Source of the DNA: Varroa destructor
Lineage: Eukaryota > Arthropoda > Arachnida > Mesostigmata > Varroidae
Length of the DNA stretch: 64,000 nucleotides
NCBI RefSeq assembly: GCF_002443255.2
Contig: NW_019211458.1
Coordinates: 31,023,319-31,087,318, forward strand
Direction: 5' to 3'
The position numbers were made by a program, and so were the translations under genes. The notes beneath the pieces are model-generated. The model did no database searches. It worked only from the letters and a program-made list of their open reading frames with translations, and had not been told where the DNA came from. Of this stretch, positions 23,011 through 34,941 are shown in pieces (the first letter of the stretch is position 1; every line of letters starts with the position of its first letter).

Positions 23011-23977
23011 GGCCCTTGCGGGGTGCTCAAATGCGCTTCGTTTATTGGTTGGTTAGATTGGCCAGGCTCTATGGCTCTGTGAGGAACGCCATTGCGAAAG
23101 ATATCATATTATCATTGTATTTTGGTCTCGATTCCCGCCTTCGCTTGCCCCCGGCTTCTACTTCGTATCTCTCTCTATATCAAAACCCCTCAAAACGAAC
23201 TCATTGCCCGTTACTGCGTCGGTTCCCTTCGTTTGAGTGCAGCAGGCCAATGTCAGATTTGTAGCACCAGCGGCGTCAAGAGCAAAATTGACAGTACCTA
23301 CATTGACGTTAGCTTAGACTATGATACCGAATCGGCCTCCACCTCTCTATCACTGCTGCTCGTACTGTCTATGTAGGGTGGCAGGGGTCGACAGATATAA
23401 AAATGCGAGACAAAACCTTGCTCACCACAGCCACCGCCATGAGTCAAGAACTAGCAAATGAACGAGCGAGCGCAAGTGTGATTTTAGAGAGCCATCGCCG
23501 CCGCCGCTGCGGTCGCTTGCCCCTTGGTAGAAGTATCACAGTCATGCCAAGTGCCGCTTTGAGCAAAGCGACATATCTAACTTTCCTATCGAATTCAATC
23601 GACACGACACTGTAGACAGTATTCCCAGTTCAGAAGTGTTGCTTGGCTGGCGACTGGCTGGCTGATTACAACTATCGTCCCGACCGCGCTCCTAACCACG
23701 CTTGCCTTCACAGTAAATAGCGCACCGCTTGCTAGCTTTCTGCTCTAGCCGGCAAAAAAAAAACTGGGAAAGAAGCAACCGATGTCGGAAGGGGGCGTTG
23801 CCGCCCAAAAGAGAAGGCGGAAAAGGCGCTGCCACTAGCTATCCAAAAAGTCAGGCAGAACAAGTAGAGCTTTACTTCGTCCTCGAGTCGGCCGCCGTAG
23901 CCATCGCCACAAGTAGAACCCCGATTCAACGCCGGCGAACGGGCTAGCGGTCGGTAACGTCTGGCTGCCTGCGGAGA
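23011..23977. other. GC-richer block, overlapping short frames
   Basis: Three overlapping plus frames (23016-23264, 23092-23376, 23403-23615) of 70-94 codons and an antisense pair at 23729-24010. The 23403 frame has an ATG with A at -3, but nothing else marks it as a gene. Confidence 0.4.
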
Positions 23978-24130
23978 GTGGAGCTGCGGCTGAAACCAGA
24001 GCAGGGCCAAAACAGGCCCAGCGTTGTAAAAGACGGCTCCGCTCGACTTAAGAAGCGATTACTTATAGCACCCAAGAGGAAGAGACAAGCAAGGCGAAGC
24101 GATCGAAGACTAGGGTTGCTGTCTGTTCAG

Positions 24131-24172
<42 letters not shown>

Positions 24173-24208
24173 AACAACGATAATGCTGTTCCCGCCAAAT
24201 ATGCATAA
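23978..24208 (+). CDS. candidate exon, basic stretch followed by poly-Asp
   Basis: A 76-codon open stretch starting at a GTG (no ATG), ending in TAA. Residues 25-44 are strongly basic (PKRKRQARRSDRR resembles a nuclear-localisation signal) and are followed by 14 consecutive Asp (52-65) and NNDNAVPAKYA. Basic plus acidic low-complexity stretches occur in many nuclear proteins, which is the only reason to note this. The acidic run is a perfect GAC microsatellite with no GAT codons, so it has not been kept by selection on the protein alone. A GAC repeat is open in all six frames. A TTGCTGTCTGTTCAG acceptor-like site directly precedes the repeat. Confidence 0.15.
24131..24172 (+). repeat. (GAC)14 triplet repeat
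   Basis: Fourteen uninterrupted GAC units (42 bases), the longest microsatellite in the window, then AACAACGATAATG as decayed units. The lack of interruptions suggests recent expansion and likely length polymorphism. Confidence 0.98.
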
Positions 24209-24434
24209 GACTTAGGACTGACTTCCCTGTGTTCTCTTAGAAGATATTGTAGAGCTACGATGGCTGGCGAGCATTAGGTGGCGTTGGTTTCGTGAAGGCA
24301 GTTCGACTCGGTTGCTTGATTTCTTCTTGTGCTGGTTTCCCTTAACGTTTTTGCCTCAAAATATATTTTTGGAGATGTTGAATTGTGTTGACAAACGTGG
24401 AACTTGAGCGATGTTGCAATGCTACTTCATTCAG

Positions 24435-24608
24435 ATTGCCTTCGTCGACGTGTCGGCCTACCTATCCGAGGGAGGTCGGGCTGTTACGATCGATGCAGCG
24501 AAGGCGCTAAAGACGGCTGGAATTTGTCCTAGGGAATCCCATACCTTAAAGCCAGCGATAGTGCAGCAGCAAAATGGCAAGCTCAAAATATCAAATACGA
24601 CATCTCGG
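24435..24608 (+). CDS. candidate phase-0 exon of 58 codons, function unknown
   Basis: An acceptor (GCTACTTCATTCAG) ends at 24434, and a GG/GTAGTA donor starts at 24609. The 174 bases between are exactly 58 codons in the open frame, so the segment has the shape of a symmetrical phase 0-0 exon. The peptide is varied (VDVSAYLSEGGRAV near the start, DAAKALKTAGICPRE in the middle, KLKISNTTSR at the end). Unspliced, the frame runs from an ATG at 24411 to a TAG at 24621-24623 (70 codons). About 55% of third positions are G or C, near the local average. The donor is weak. I recognise no domain. Confidence 0.17.
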
Positions 24609-24623
24609 GTAGTAATGTGGTAG

Positions 24624-26500
24624 TGGCCTTACAATCATAACAGTGACCGCGGATGCTCTTGCCTCATAAATCCACCCATCCGTCTCACCACTTCCCCCCG
24701 TATAACGTCTCCTTTTCCCTTCATTTCCTCCTCTGCCTTTATTTTCTCATCATACGAAAAGTGCGGTCCTCTTCCACTGAACCCCTTTTTTTCCCCGCAC
24801 ATTTCCATACCGAAGTCAAGCCGGCAACGTCTAGTCGCTGCCTGGTCGGATAGCTTCGGCAGACTTGTGCTCTGTTAGGCCCTTGGGTTCTATAGTTGCT
24901 TTTGTGTGAGCATGTCCGTGTAAGTTTGGTCAATGTGACGATGGAATGGTTGTCGCGGCGAGTAACAGCAACCAACAGACGGCCAGAGTTGGACGGCGCA
25001 GGGTTGTCTTGACTAAGTAAAGACGGTCTGACGGAGAGTCTGAGGAACACTGTGATCCACTGTCGCGTTGGCAGTGATGTCACGACCTAAGGAGGAAACG
25101 CAACAGATGGAGTAACGCTTGAAAAACATACGACGGACCCGACAATAATGATGATGATGGAGATATGTTGACTGATGCTGGCCATCGCGCGATGTTTGGG
25201 AATGATTACGGAACGGCCAGCGGAAAAGGGCGGCCGCTAGGGGCTGGGAACCGAAAGACCAAGTACAGACAGTGCAATGTGGATGTTGTGATGGGAGCAT
25301 AAAATGAGGTTTTAGTGCCTCTTGACTTTGAAATGTGCAATGCGAGAAGAGTAGAGAAGCGGAAAAGGCTACAAGAGACGAGGCTGCAATGGCGGCAACA
25401 GGCGTTTCAGCGAACGAAGCGATACTACCCGCCAATGATGTTCGGTTCAGAAGTAATAGGAGGAGAAAAGATGGGTGACGATGATATAAGCCGACCCGAT
25501 CCCCAATCCTGTGACCCCATCGCTCCTCGCTTCTGTTCTTAAGCGGTGAATTTCTAAAATGTCAGGACTTACCCCCTTTCGCCGTTTCAATCTTTGCACT
25601 CCTCTTACTTAATACATCACAACATTGCGATCAGCATCTCCATAATAATCTACTGGCCCTGGAGATAGCATTTGTGACAGAGACAATGTTTGGCTCAACC
25701 GTCTCGACGATCCCTCCCGCTCCCCTAACTGCCAAGGCCGGCATCTGAATGAACTCATATAGGAGTTCATTATATTTACATACATGTATCAGTAGTGGTA
25801 ACATATCCACTATAGATCGAAGCGAACGAGATGTGCCAAGAAAATGCGAATCAGAGCCAAAAGAGACGATATTATGAAGTAGCCCTCACGAAGGCAGCAA
25901 AAGCGTTCGCAGTCGCTGTGCTAGCCCTGATATTTCACGAAGGACTGTTCCACAGTATTTCCTGACACCAGCTTTTGCTGCTCGTGTTGTCGCTGTTACT
26001 TTCTGACACCACTCCGACACCAGACGCAGGCCGTTTTTCGGCAGCAGCAACACTAGTAACGGCCGACTTCAGTACGGCTGCTAAAGTCGCCGCTGTATTT
26101 CAAAACTAACTGTGGTATGGGTGGTCACAGAAGCCTGTGGGGCAATCAGGCAAGACAGCCAGTCAGCCAAAGCAAGCAACGGCCACCCGGCTAGCGTTAA
26201 ACAGCTAGAGGCAAACGGGTCTTTCACTATTTTTGCGGGTTACTTAGGTTGTTCTTCGTTGAAAACTTTACAAATACTCGTTTGCGATGGTCGTCGCTAG
26301 CGCTATGACTATCATTACCGACGAACCTTTGCACTTCGAACGGTGGTAGTAGAGAAAGACGAAAGGGGGCATGCAGAAGGAAAAAGTAAGATAAGGCAAA
26401 GGGAGGAACTGGTGCTATTGTCGCCACGGCCACCGTCACAAGGGCCGTCGCCAGTGACCTACCCGAGTTTTGTGATCAGGGGAAGGAAGGACAAAGCACA
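24624..26500. other. no gene supported
   Basis: A 140-codon minus frame (25013-25435) and a 114-codon minus frame (24739-25083) are open but unrecognised. A 9-bp-arm inverted repeat (AATGAACTC and GAGTTCATT) lies at about 25748-25771. The stretch 24653-24800 is pyrimidine-rich. Confidence 0.4.
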
Positions 26501-27007
26501 GTGGCGTCCATGTACTCCACCAACACCCAAGCCCCCCGAGCCTCAGCCTGCCGAAACGGCAGCATCATTCCAACAACCCCCGCTGATATCCTGCTAAGCG
26601 ACAACGGCGGTCCGGCCGGCAGCAGAGCGCGTTTTTTCTCAGTAGTCTACAATCACTATATGACAGACGCCATCTATTTCTTGATGGCACCCCGGCCCAT
26701 TCCCTCAGTCCCGTTCATCACTAGTCTCGCTACTCTGCTATATCCCGTACTATTATTACTACTAGTTCCCGAGAAGCGACCGACTCTTGCCGCGGGGTTG
26801 CATTCCTTACGATGTCTTCAAAAGCTTCGTAAGCCTTTGAGACTAGCGTTTCGCTTGGCCGCCGGTCTCATCCCCATCATGGTGCTACAAACCTCGACAG
26901 CCGCGGAACAGCGACAGCGTCAGTCGCAGTGGAAGCCAATGAGAAGCGAATGGGATAGAACCACCAGAAATGATGGGAAGTGGCCCCCGGTGGCTGCACG
27001 AAATTAA
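26501..27007 (+). CDS. candidate 168-codon ORF with one hydrophobic segment
   Basis: Open from a GTG at 26501 (ATG at codon 4, position 26510) to TAA. Residues 1-60 are polar. Residues 67-89 are strongly hydrophobic (ITSLATLLYPVLLLLLV) and could span a membrane. A weaker hydrophobic patch lies at about 117-129, and the last 35 residues are polar and basic. The first 50 codons favour G or C in the third position. I know no family of this shape, and a frame of this length is expected about once by chance in DNA of this size. The final part overlaps a minus frame (26885-27085). Confidence 0.12.
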   Translation: MASMYSTNTQAPRASACRNGSIIPTTPADILLSDNGGPAGSRARFFSVVYNHYMTDAIYFLMAPRPIPSVPFITSLATLLYPVLLLLLVPEKRPTLAAGLHSLRCLQKLRKPLRLAFRLAAGLIPIMVLQTSTAAEQRQRQSQWKPMRSEWDRTTRNDGKWPPVAARN

Positions 27008-28080
27008 GCCATGGCCATGGCGGCTCAAGGAAGACTCGGACTCTGACTCCAAAGGACTCGAGTCTCTACGCAAGCAAGAAGTCAACTGTACTGGCTGGAT
27101 GGCTGGATAGCGACCCTAGCAGAGGGTTGATGTTCTGATGCGGTTCTTCCTAGTCCTCACCCACATAAATCCATCTCCTTCACCTTACTGTAAGGCGCTA
27201 CCATAACCAGCCAACCTATGTCACCAGTCGGAGGCTACATTTACTCAACTAGGCTGGAACGACCTATCCTCCGTCTTTGCTGCTCAGCTAGCCGCAGACA
27301 GTCTATCTTTTCAGTTGTATCCAGTAGCAGCTAGTGGACGCTCGCACGAGACGCGAACGAACGAACGAACAAACAGACCGAAAATGCCCTGGTATTCCCG
27401 ACGTCAGCAAGATAGTTGTTTAACACAGGAACAATAACGGACTGCTTGCTTCAAGTTCTTTTTAGGCCATATTCTCTCAGCGTAGCTACTCGATCATGTT
27501 CTGCACGTGTCCTGGTTATCTTGCCTTTTCCTTCCCCCTCGGCCTTTCGGGAGCCTTCTTCATCTTTACCGCGGTCTGTTTATTTTATCTGGGACTACAG
27601 CCAAACAGAGTTGAATAGTCGGGCAATGAAGTCTAGCTATACAGTGCTCACAAGCACTTCGCTTTAGTCAAACGGTAACCGTGGCAGTCGTTTTAGTGGG
27701 AAGCTTTTCTCCCTTGCGTAACTTCGGCAGCTTGACCAGACAACAACAGCAAGCAAGCGAGCCAAACGTCAGCGTGCCTTCTTCCAATTGTAGTCGACAC
27801 GAATGGGCAAATTGATGGGATCTTGCCATGTCGGTTGAAGACAAGACTAGGCATTACCACCTTGCTACAACAGCCAGTAGCTAACCTCTCTTAACTTTAA
27901 CTTTTGGGAAAATGCTCTACAAAGATACGTGGTTAAGTATGAAGCAGCAATTGCAGCAGTAGCAGCGAAGGATGACGGCTAAGACACCAACTTGTTCAAA
28001 GATCAGGTACTCCTTACGCAGCGAGTTGTGCAGAAAATGAGATCGGCATGTTTCGGACCCATGTATAGACGAAAAGCCAA
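27008..28080. other. no gene supported; short palindrome and GAAC repeat
   Basis: A perfect 14-bp palindrome, GCCATGGCCATGGC, occupies 27008-27021. A short tetranucleotide run (CGAA x4) lies at 27354-27370. An 83-codon plus frame at 27416-27667 is unrecognised. Confidence 0.5.
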
Positions 28081-29500
28081 ATGCACCCCTGTTAGATGCG
28101 ACTGATCAATCAGCACCAGTATCCACGTGATGTTGGCATGACATTTTCATTTTCGATGCTCTGCAGAGTATACAAAAGGAATAGCGCATACACGCGCACA
28201 CATAACCGAAGCGCGAGGCAGTTGAGCGAAAATGCTGCGCGTCAAAAACATGCTCAAAGCTCCCCTCGTTTGTTTTTTGCCCACTAAAATTTCCAGTTTA
28301 ATCGCATGACTGCTAATTTTTCGATATCGAACGAATCAAAAACAAAGCAAAAAACATGAACGACGACGATCCATAGAATACTACTAGATAACTATAGGTA
28401 AAAAAACGTAACCGAATATATGACACAATTTCACAAATGCTGCTTCTCAATGTTGGCCTCCCTTGACGCTTTCAGCCCTGGCATTACGAGTGGACTAAAA
28501 GCCAAGACAACACATGCCTTCGTATGCATTACAACAAAATAAATCTGCTGCTGTACAAGAACGAGGATACGTTCTTCCACTACTGCACGAATAAGAACAA
28601 GAGTACAAGGTTAGGCCACAAACCATAAACCTACTTTTACCTTTCCTCCAGCGCCACTCGTCAGCCTCAGCCGTTCGCTGTTTTCATGCCTTTCGAGCAC
28701 ACAGAACTCCAAGCCCTTGACAGCCGAATCTAGTTTGAGAGACGACTTGCGCTTTTCCTGCTGCTAGCGGTGGCATTTATGCGGCCTTTGGACACAGACG
28801 GACGGGCGTCTACGTTCCTCCAAATGACACTGCTCTCCAAAGATTGCGCAGCGATCCGCGAAAAGGAGACTAAAGGCAAAGCGACGATCTGTCGTGTCTT
28901 CTAGGAAGTGAGACAGTTCTATCATGTCTTATCGAATCAAAGCCATCCAGAGCGAGGTCGCCATTTGCGGCGATTGCGACGTTTCCTATAAACGTGATGG
29001 ACCGAATGAAGAAGAAGACCAACGAAAAAAAATAGTGCTGGCGCTAGTAGCAGCATCTCACCTTTTGTTTTTGTCTTTTGATCTGTCCTTTGATCTGTAA
29101 ATCATAGCTGATCAACCAATGTTCTGCAGGAGTGCTCACAACAATCTCCGATCTCTCCGGATATGTTTGGTTGACTGTCGATCTGTCGTTTACTTGGCTT
29201 ACTGAACATTAGTTTAGATGACCGTGAAGGTGAAGCTGGCCTCATGCAGGCTAACCATACGTGTTTAACCACAGCAAGGGTCACAATCACTTTGTATATT
29301 CGTATAGCATTTACGACAAATTTCGCATTGATGCCCCCCTGTAAATACTTTTATTCCGTTTGATTTACTTCTACCACTTCGTATGTTGCAGCCACCTATG
29401 AATTAATTCCTCGTTAGTTCTCATCGACGGCTAAAACCACTGCTGTTTTCACTTTTGCCACCGTCATCTCTATAATCATCACAGCTTCCCGGCGAGGGCC
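28081..29500. other. mixed AT-rich stretch, no gene seen
   Basis: Short frames only. A good acceptor (TTTTACCTTTCCTCCAG) ends near 28650, and two of the frames after it read as plausible short C-termini. Two unrelated frames looking equally good here illustrates how weak such evidence is. Confidence 0.5.
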
Positions 29501-32248
29501 TAAAGTCTGCAAACCCCTGTATATGTGGATGTGCATGTAGTTTATCAATTGGTGTGTGCCTTTATAGCTAGCAGCAGCAGCAACACGAGTGGCAGGACTC
29601 CCGCTGCAATCATGTGCGAATATCAATGGGATACCTCCACCATCGTTAGCACCGACGCTAAAATTAAGACTATCATGCGCTCACTCGCTGACCGCTCAGC
29701 TGACTGGCCAGCCTCCTGGGTAACGCTTTCCGTTTTTGTGCTGTCGATCCCTCTTTCCGTTATCCCAGGATGTCTTTCTTTGTCTAGAACTCGCACAGGA
29801 GCATACTATGGCTAAAAGGTTAGAATGGAGTCGAACGGGATTATAGAAGAGGCAAAGGATAACATGGAACGGTAAGAGCTGAGGAATCTGCAGAAGAGCA
29901 CACGACGGAAGCAGGTGGTAAGATCAGCAGGCCCAAATGCAGCCGAAGACAAGAATTACACGCTAAGCAGTAAAGTGCTGCTGTGCCATGCGCAACGTAT
30001 CTGCGTAACCACCAGAATAAAGGGGGATAACACAATGTAGAGCGAAGTTGGAACCGGCTATGAAATAAACGTCAAAAAGCAACTCAAGGGCATTCTCGTC
30101 GCGGCAATAACACACACGCGAGAAAGGGAGAACAAAAACGAGAGGGGAAAATGCAAAAACAAAGAGAAGCTACGCAAGGAAATGGCCGTGGTCGGACGTG
30201 ACCAAGAATCCAAAATTCAAATGGTAGGTTATGTATTTTCCTTCCAACTGCTGGTGGCGGTGGGAACATAGCACTCCCAGTTAAGCACGCTCCATTAGCA
30301 GCAGCACTAACAACAGCTTCGGCTAGAAATACAGACGTGCTTTATTTCTCCATCTATTTGGTTTTCTATGCCATAAGAAGCAGCAACAGCGGCCAAACCG
30401 TTATCTCTGGGAGCAAAGCTGGAATACGACAAATAGAGGCACAGCCGAGTTGACGTTATCCACCTGTTTGCTCTCCTGACGCTTGCTTGTCTGCCTCTCA
30501 CTATGGCACAAGATCGAACGGCAGAATAATCTGCGCTATTGCCACAAGCAGCAAACGCGCTATCGCCAAGAACACCGCCATAAGCCACAAAGTCGAAGGA
30601 AGCCGGCGGTGACTCTTTCGTGCAAATGTGATCACGCCGGACGGAAGCCGACCAACAAGCCGCCATGGCCGATAGCATCAAAGACTATGGCGACATCCTG
30701 AAGATACATCGTGACATTGCGACAAGAAAGGCTAGGCGAACGTAGAACATTTAATCTGCGTATCACGCTTGCTTGCGCATTCGTTGCTTGCCCGAATCGG
30801 CCAGAAGCAAACTTCTGAAGGGTTTGCTGCTGCTGCACCCGGCTACCAGCAACAACATCGCTAACGACAGAAGAGGTAACAGCGAGGCTACGTCTCCGAA
30901 AGGAGTCAGCGCGGAGGAGTTACGTTCCGGACCATCACAAAAGCTACTTCCCCATCTGTCCAGCCAGATTCACGTCGTAATTTTCCTTTTTCAGCCAAAT
31001 ACCTAGCAGCAGCAACAACACTAGTGTCGGCCGCTGGCTATAAGGAAGCAGGCAGGCATGCAGACTCACTGGTTGACTAGCGAACTAGGCTGTCGGACAT
31101 GCCGAATACTACGGAGCGCTTATCCAGCCAGAGGGTCATTGTGCACTTGATGGTCGCTCGTGTCTTGTGTACAAACGCCTTCACAGTCTGTATCTCTCGC
31201 AGCTCTTCTGTCTTTCGCCGGCAGCCGTCAACACCACTGATGCGTACAACAGCCACGCACTAGCATAGCGAGAGTAGAACTGGCTGTAAAGGAGAATCGG
31301 TTGCTGCATATGCAGCAGGAGGGTAGATATTTGTGCTGTTGTTGCCATACATTTCTCCGTTCTACTCCTGATGCTAAAGCCGCCGTTAAAACGCGTCGTA
31401 GCTTATCGCCGCAGCGGTACCGCTATTCCCTAGGGAGCAGACGCAGCGACGACTTCGGAACAACTGTGCGAATGGCTTGCTGTCTCTCTGACCAGCTAAA
31501 TTCGATAGAGGTTCCGGTGACGACCGTCGCCACAGAGCAGCCGCAAAGCTTGTCCGATCACTCTCAGGGATGGACGATCTCAAGAACCCTTCCTAAGCAA
31601 GCAAAGCGAATCTCTAATCTTGCTAGCAAACCCGTGTGTACTCTCAGGACATTACAGAGTATCCAAAACCCGTACAGTTTTATCATTTGGACTAGTGAGC
31701 CCAACAGCTACACGATCGCGTGTGAATTTGGAGGCACTAGCAGCAGGCAAGATTCAGAAAAGCCTTGTGCCTTAAGCCATGCCTCTTGTCGAACGAACCA
31801 GCGTAGCATGACCGACACGGTTCCGACAGAAAGACGGCATTTGACAGCAAAATTTCGTTAAGGTTCTGTCTGTGTGTCTTGCCTCGCGTCTCGTTTATCT
31901 TTCTTTGCCGCTCACGTTCCCCTGCTCGTTCTGGGTGGTTCGAGTCTCTGGCCTTGATTTGTGCTGTTGTAACCGCTGGTCGTCCTGCCTTTTACTTTTT
32001 GGCAACTTCATATCCTTTTCGGCTCCTGTTTTGTGCCCTCTTTAGCTTTGGAATTATACTTCTGTCGCTACTGCAAGCGCGCCTTCTCGGCTGCTGCTGC
32101 CCTCGTCGCCTATTCGTCTGTATCGCTCAAAAGGAGCACGGTCAGTGTTTTTGTGGTGTGCCACCCTCCGTCGGACGATAATGTGATGGCTAGCCGGCCG
32201 GCCTTTACAGTCGACGACCCCCGATGACTTCGTCGACCATTCTTCGCC
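29501..32248. other. GC-rich block, long frames probably compositional
   Basis: Contains a 186-codon plus frame (31301-31861) with scattered Cys and no recognised motif, a 124-codon minus frame (30307-30681) and a 100-codon plus frame (31879-32181). Triplet-rich (CAG, GCA) throughout. Confidence 0.4.
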
Positions 32249-32728
32249 ATGGCAGTAGCAGCCCTGAAGGCTTGGCTGCCCCTGGTGGCCTCCTCACCAC
32301 TTAGCGAGGTTGTCCGTGTATCAGCCTCCCAACCTCCTTCTCTCGCTCTCACTTTCTCCCTTTCCTTTCGTGGGCCTTCCTTTCGTAGCCTTTTACATCC
32401 TTCTGCGCTCCTTGCGGCCTCCAGAAGCCGCTTTCCCGAATTTTTCCCCATGGAGCATAAAACCCCTGTCACCCTCAGAAGCCTCAACAGCCTCAAATCC
32501 CATTCACCCGAAAAGCGGAAGTCTAAATGGATCTGCTCATTTTCAAAGTCAAGGAGGTCATGGCTCAGTTCCGGCCAACGAAGCAATGTAGCTGGCTTGC
32601 TGCCACTGAAGGCGGATCAGGATCATCAAAAAGGGACTGTGTCCTCCACTACGGGACTGCTAGGCACCCAAGGCAAGAACTGTTTGGCTTGGCGGCCTAA
32701 TGGCTTGGCTTTCGGATCTATGCACTGA
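32249..32728 (+). CDS. candidate 159-codon ORF, weak
   Basis: Starts at GCCATGG, a textbook strong start context, and runs to TGA. The translation is Ser-, Leu- and Pro-rich. An N-terminal 50 residues without acidic charge apart from one Glu could resemble an organelle-targeting region, but no mature domain is recognisable. A plus frame at 32310-32591 and a 158-codon minus frame at 32110-32586 are open over the same bases, so low stop density rather than selection may explain it. Confidence 0.1.
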   Translation: MAVAALKAWLPLVASSPLSEVVRVSASQPPSLALTFSLSFRGPSFRSLLHPSALLAASRSRFPEFFPMEHKTPVTLRSLNSLKSHSPEKRKSKWICSFSKSRRSWLSSGQRSNVAGLLPLKADQDHQKGTVSSTTGLLGTQGKNCLAWRPNGLAFGSMH

Positions 32729-34412
32729 GCTGGTCTGTATTACACTACTACCGATTTCGTTTCTCTTCTAGCCAGCGCCACTGAATCGCCAGATTTTGGT
32801 CCTATCCAATCACAGCAGAAGCACGGGCCGGAGAGCTAGTCAAGACCATCCTCAACAGGAATGGCGGCTGTGGATGAGAGCAGGGGGATTCGGAGCCGAT
32901 GGGCCGCTGCTGGCGGCGGCTTCAGGAGCCACACTCATGTCTCTTTTCTCTTTCTGTATGCAGTACTTCCTTTTTTCGTGCTTAACCCCGTTATTTCCAA
33001 GCCCGCTTTTTCGAGATCAGTTCGTCGGTGGGTCCAAATGAGAAGGCTGAAGATAAACCGGCTGCTATTAGCGGACAGCAGCAGTAGTATGTAGCAATGG
33101 CAGTAGCAACGCCCTTGCAAGCAATGCTGTGCCGAAACTACTTTGGCTGGTGAGGGCTTAGTCTTGTGGTGACGCTCTTCACATGGGCAGTGCTTGGGTC
33201 AGTGGCGGGAGCTCACCAATCCCGCCGCGATCACGGCCACAACCACTGCTGTGATTATCATCACTGCTGCCGCTGCCACCACTATACGGTTTGTGGCTTA
33301 TGTACTAAAATCGTGCTTCTGCGCCGCCCCCAACTGCTGACTATTCAGCTGCGGAGTTCATAGCGTCTCGTGAATAATTCGGCTCGTTTGTATCCTATTC
33401 GGTCCTTCCAGCCTGTCGGCCCCGCAAACCTGCCACCACGGGAGAGGAGCGGGCAGCAAGCAACCGCTCTTGGGATGCCTTGGCGTCTCACGAATGAGGT
33501 AGTAGCAGCAGTTTCAGGAGAGAGTGCGCATACTTTTTCTTGCGTTCTATCTTTTTCTTTTCCTTAGTCTGTTTCCACCTCTTCCAGTACGTTTCCTTTT
33601 TTCTCCGCCCATTTCTACTCGCTACTACTCGTTTGTTGTAGCGGCAGTAGAATTCAGAGCGGCGCCTCACGTACCAAAGAGCGCAGATAACTCCTAGTAC
33701 ATTTAAGTACGGCATGGCAAGGCATGCTAACGCGGACACGAGGCAAGAAAAGGGAGGGGGGCTTTTACGTGGCGGAGCAGAGAGACAAGCGAGCGCAACT
33801 AGGACAAAGCGAAGCGGCAGCGCAGCTAGCTGTTGTGCAGTGCCCTCATTTTCTGTGGAAGTAGCTTTGAATCCATCTGAATCCTTCCCGCATCAAAAAA
33901 GGCAACTTATTCTTCGGCGCGGTTTCCCCTTCTCGGTGTCGGCATTTTTTTCTTTGCCCCGTCTCACTTCGCCTCCTATGTCTTACGTCAGTGCCATCCC
34001 ATGAGAGAGACATATGGCAAAGATGAAAAAGGCAAAGAATAAGCGGAATGACTACCAAAACAACATCGCGTCCATAATGACGACAACGAAGGCGAGGACA
34101 AAGGCAATGGTGCGGCCAATGAGAGGCGGATCTGGCGGCGCCATCGCGCGTGATGTACTCGGAACAGGAGCAGTACCGGCAGAAGAAGCAACTGGAGACA
34201 CACTGCATACTAGAATCGCACGTCGGCCGTTCGTTCTTGCAAGCTGGTTCCGAAAGAAAGTAATTACAGCACTGCACCGGCTCTTGCAAGTAAGCCCGGA
34301 TACTACTTTTGAAACAAACCACAACAGGAACAGGACGAGCTCGTTCGTATGCGCATTGAAGTTGAATATAACGGGGACATTGTACCCGTACGATCACCGC
34401 CGGTCCTTACAA
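32729..34412. other. GC-rich block, frames on both strands
   Basis: Pyrimidine-rich at 33530-33610. A 141-codon plus frame (34014-34439, ATG, Lys-rich start) and a 183-codon Cys-rich minus frame (33846-34397, from GTG, one hydrophobic stretch) overlap almost completely, and two further minus frames are open there. I cannot tell whether any is real. Confidence 0.4.
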
Positions 34413-34941
34413 TCAAAGGAGTGTTGCAGTCGCAAATAACTGAAAGAAGTCGTTGTGCTTGTTTCCGTGATTGATTATATGAGTTTTTATACGTATGAAT
34501 CGAACTATACGTCTTTGCATTCCAAGATAAATGAATAAACAATTCATTGTACAAATAGCCAGCTGTATAAACACCAGCATCGGAGCCAGCCCAATGTATA
34601 TGATTCTCGTAATGCGAGATGCATACTGATCTATCGATGGCGTATTCGTCAATACCCGTATTTTGCTTCCAATATGCAAATGCGTTTTGCCTCTACTGCA
34701 ACTGCAAAAATACAAACATCTCTTTAGACTTGTGGGTTTGAGCGTACGTATGGCTTGAGAATTTCAAAAATCCGCAACACAAGCAGAATATGACGAACAG
34801 GACTGACGCCAGCGCCACGGACGAGGCGGATAGAGTTGAAATGATGCCTTTGTCACACTTCAGTTCGGCCCTTCCATTCCCGTCCGTGTCGGTCAATGTG
34901 CTGGGTTTTCCAGCGGCTGCTTCCGTCGCCCCCGGGTTCAT
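34413..34941 (-). CDS. candidate two-exon gene, small two-segment membrane protein
   Basis: On the minus strand an ATG at 34941-34939 (G at -3) opens an 82-codon frame: a polar N-terminus of about 32 residues, then a hydrophobic segment (ALASVLFVIFCLCCGFL) near residues 43-59. A GTACGC at 34747 and a TTTTTGCAG ending at 34702 would remove 46 bases and join, in frame, to a second open stretch (34701-34413) with another hydrophobic segment (GLAPMLVFIQLAICTMNCLF), giving about 160 residues ending in TGA. A second CAG six bases downstream keeps the same frame. The joining is my inference. A 46-base intron is short for most animals, the donor is ordinary, and no polyadenylation signal was seen. 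I know no family with this layout. Confidence 0.15.

Noticed and set aside
28650..28760. Possible last exon after a good acceptor
   Set aside because: Two different frames after the same acceptor look equally plausible, so the evidence does not discriminate.
31301..31861. 186-codon plus frame with scattered Cys
   Set aside because: No motif, no ATG with supporting context and no splice signals; triplet-rich DNA explains the openness.
33846..34397. 183-codon Cys-rich minus frame with a hydrophobic stretch
   Set aside because: GTG start and almost complete overlap with a 141-codon plus frame and two other minus frames. The Cys come from TGC/TGT-rich DNA.
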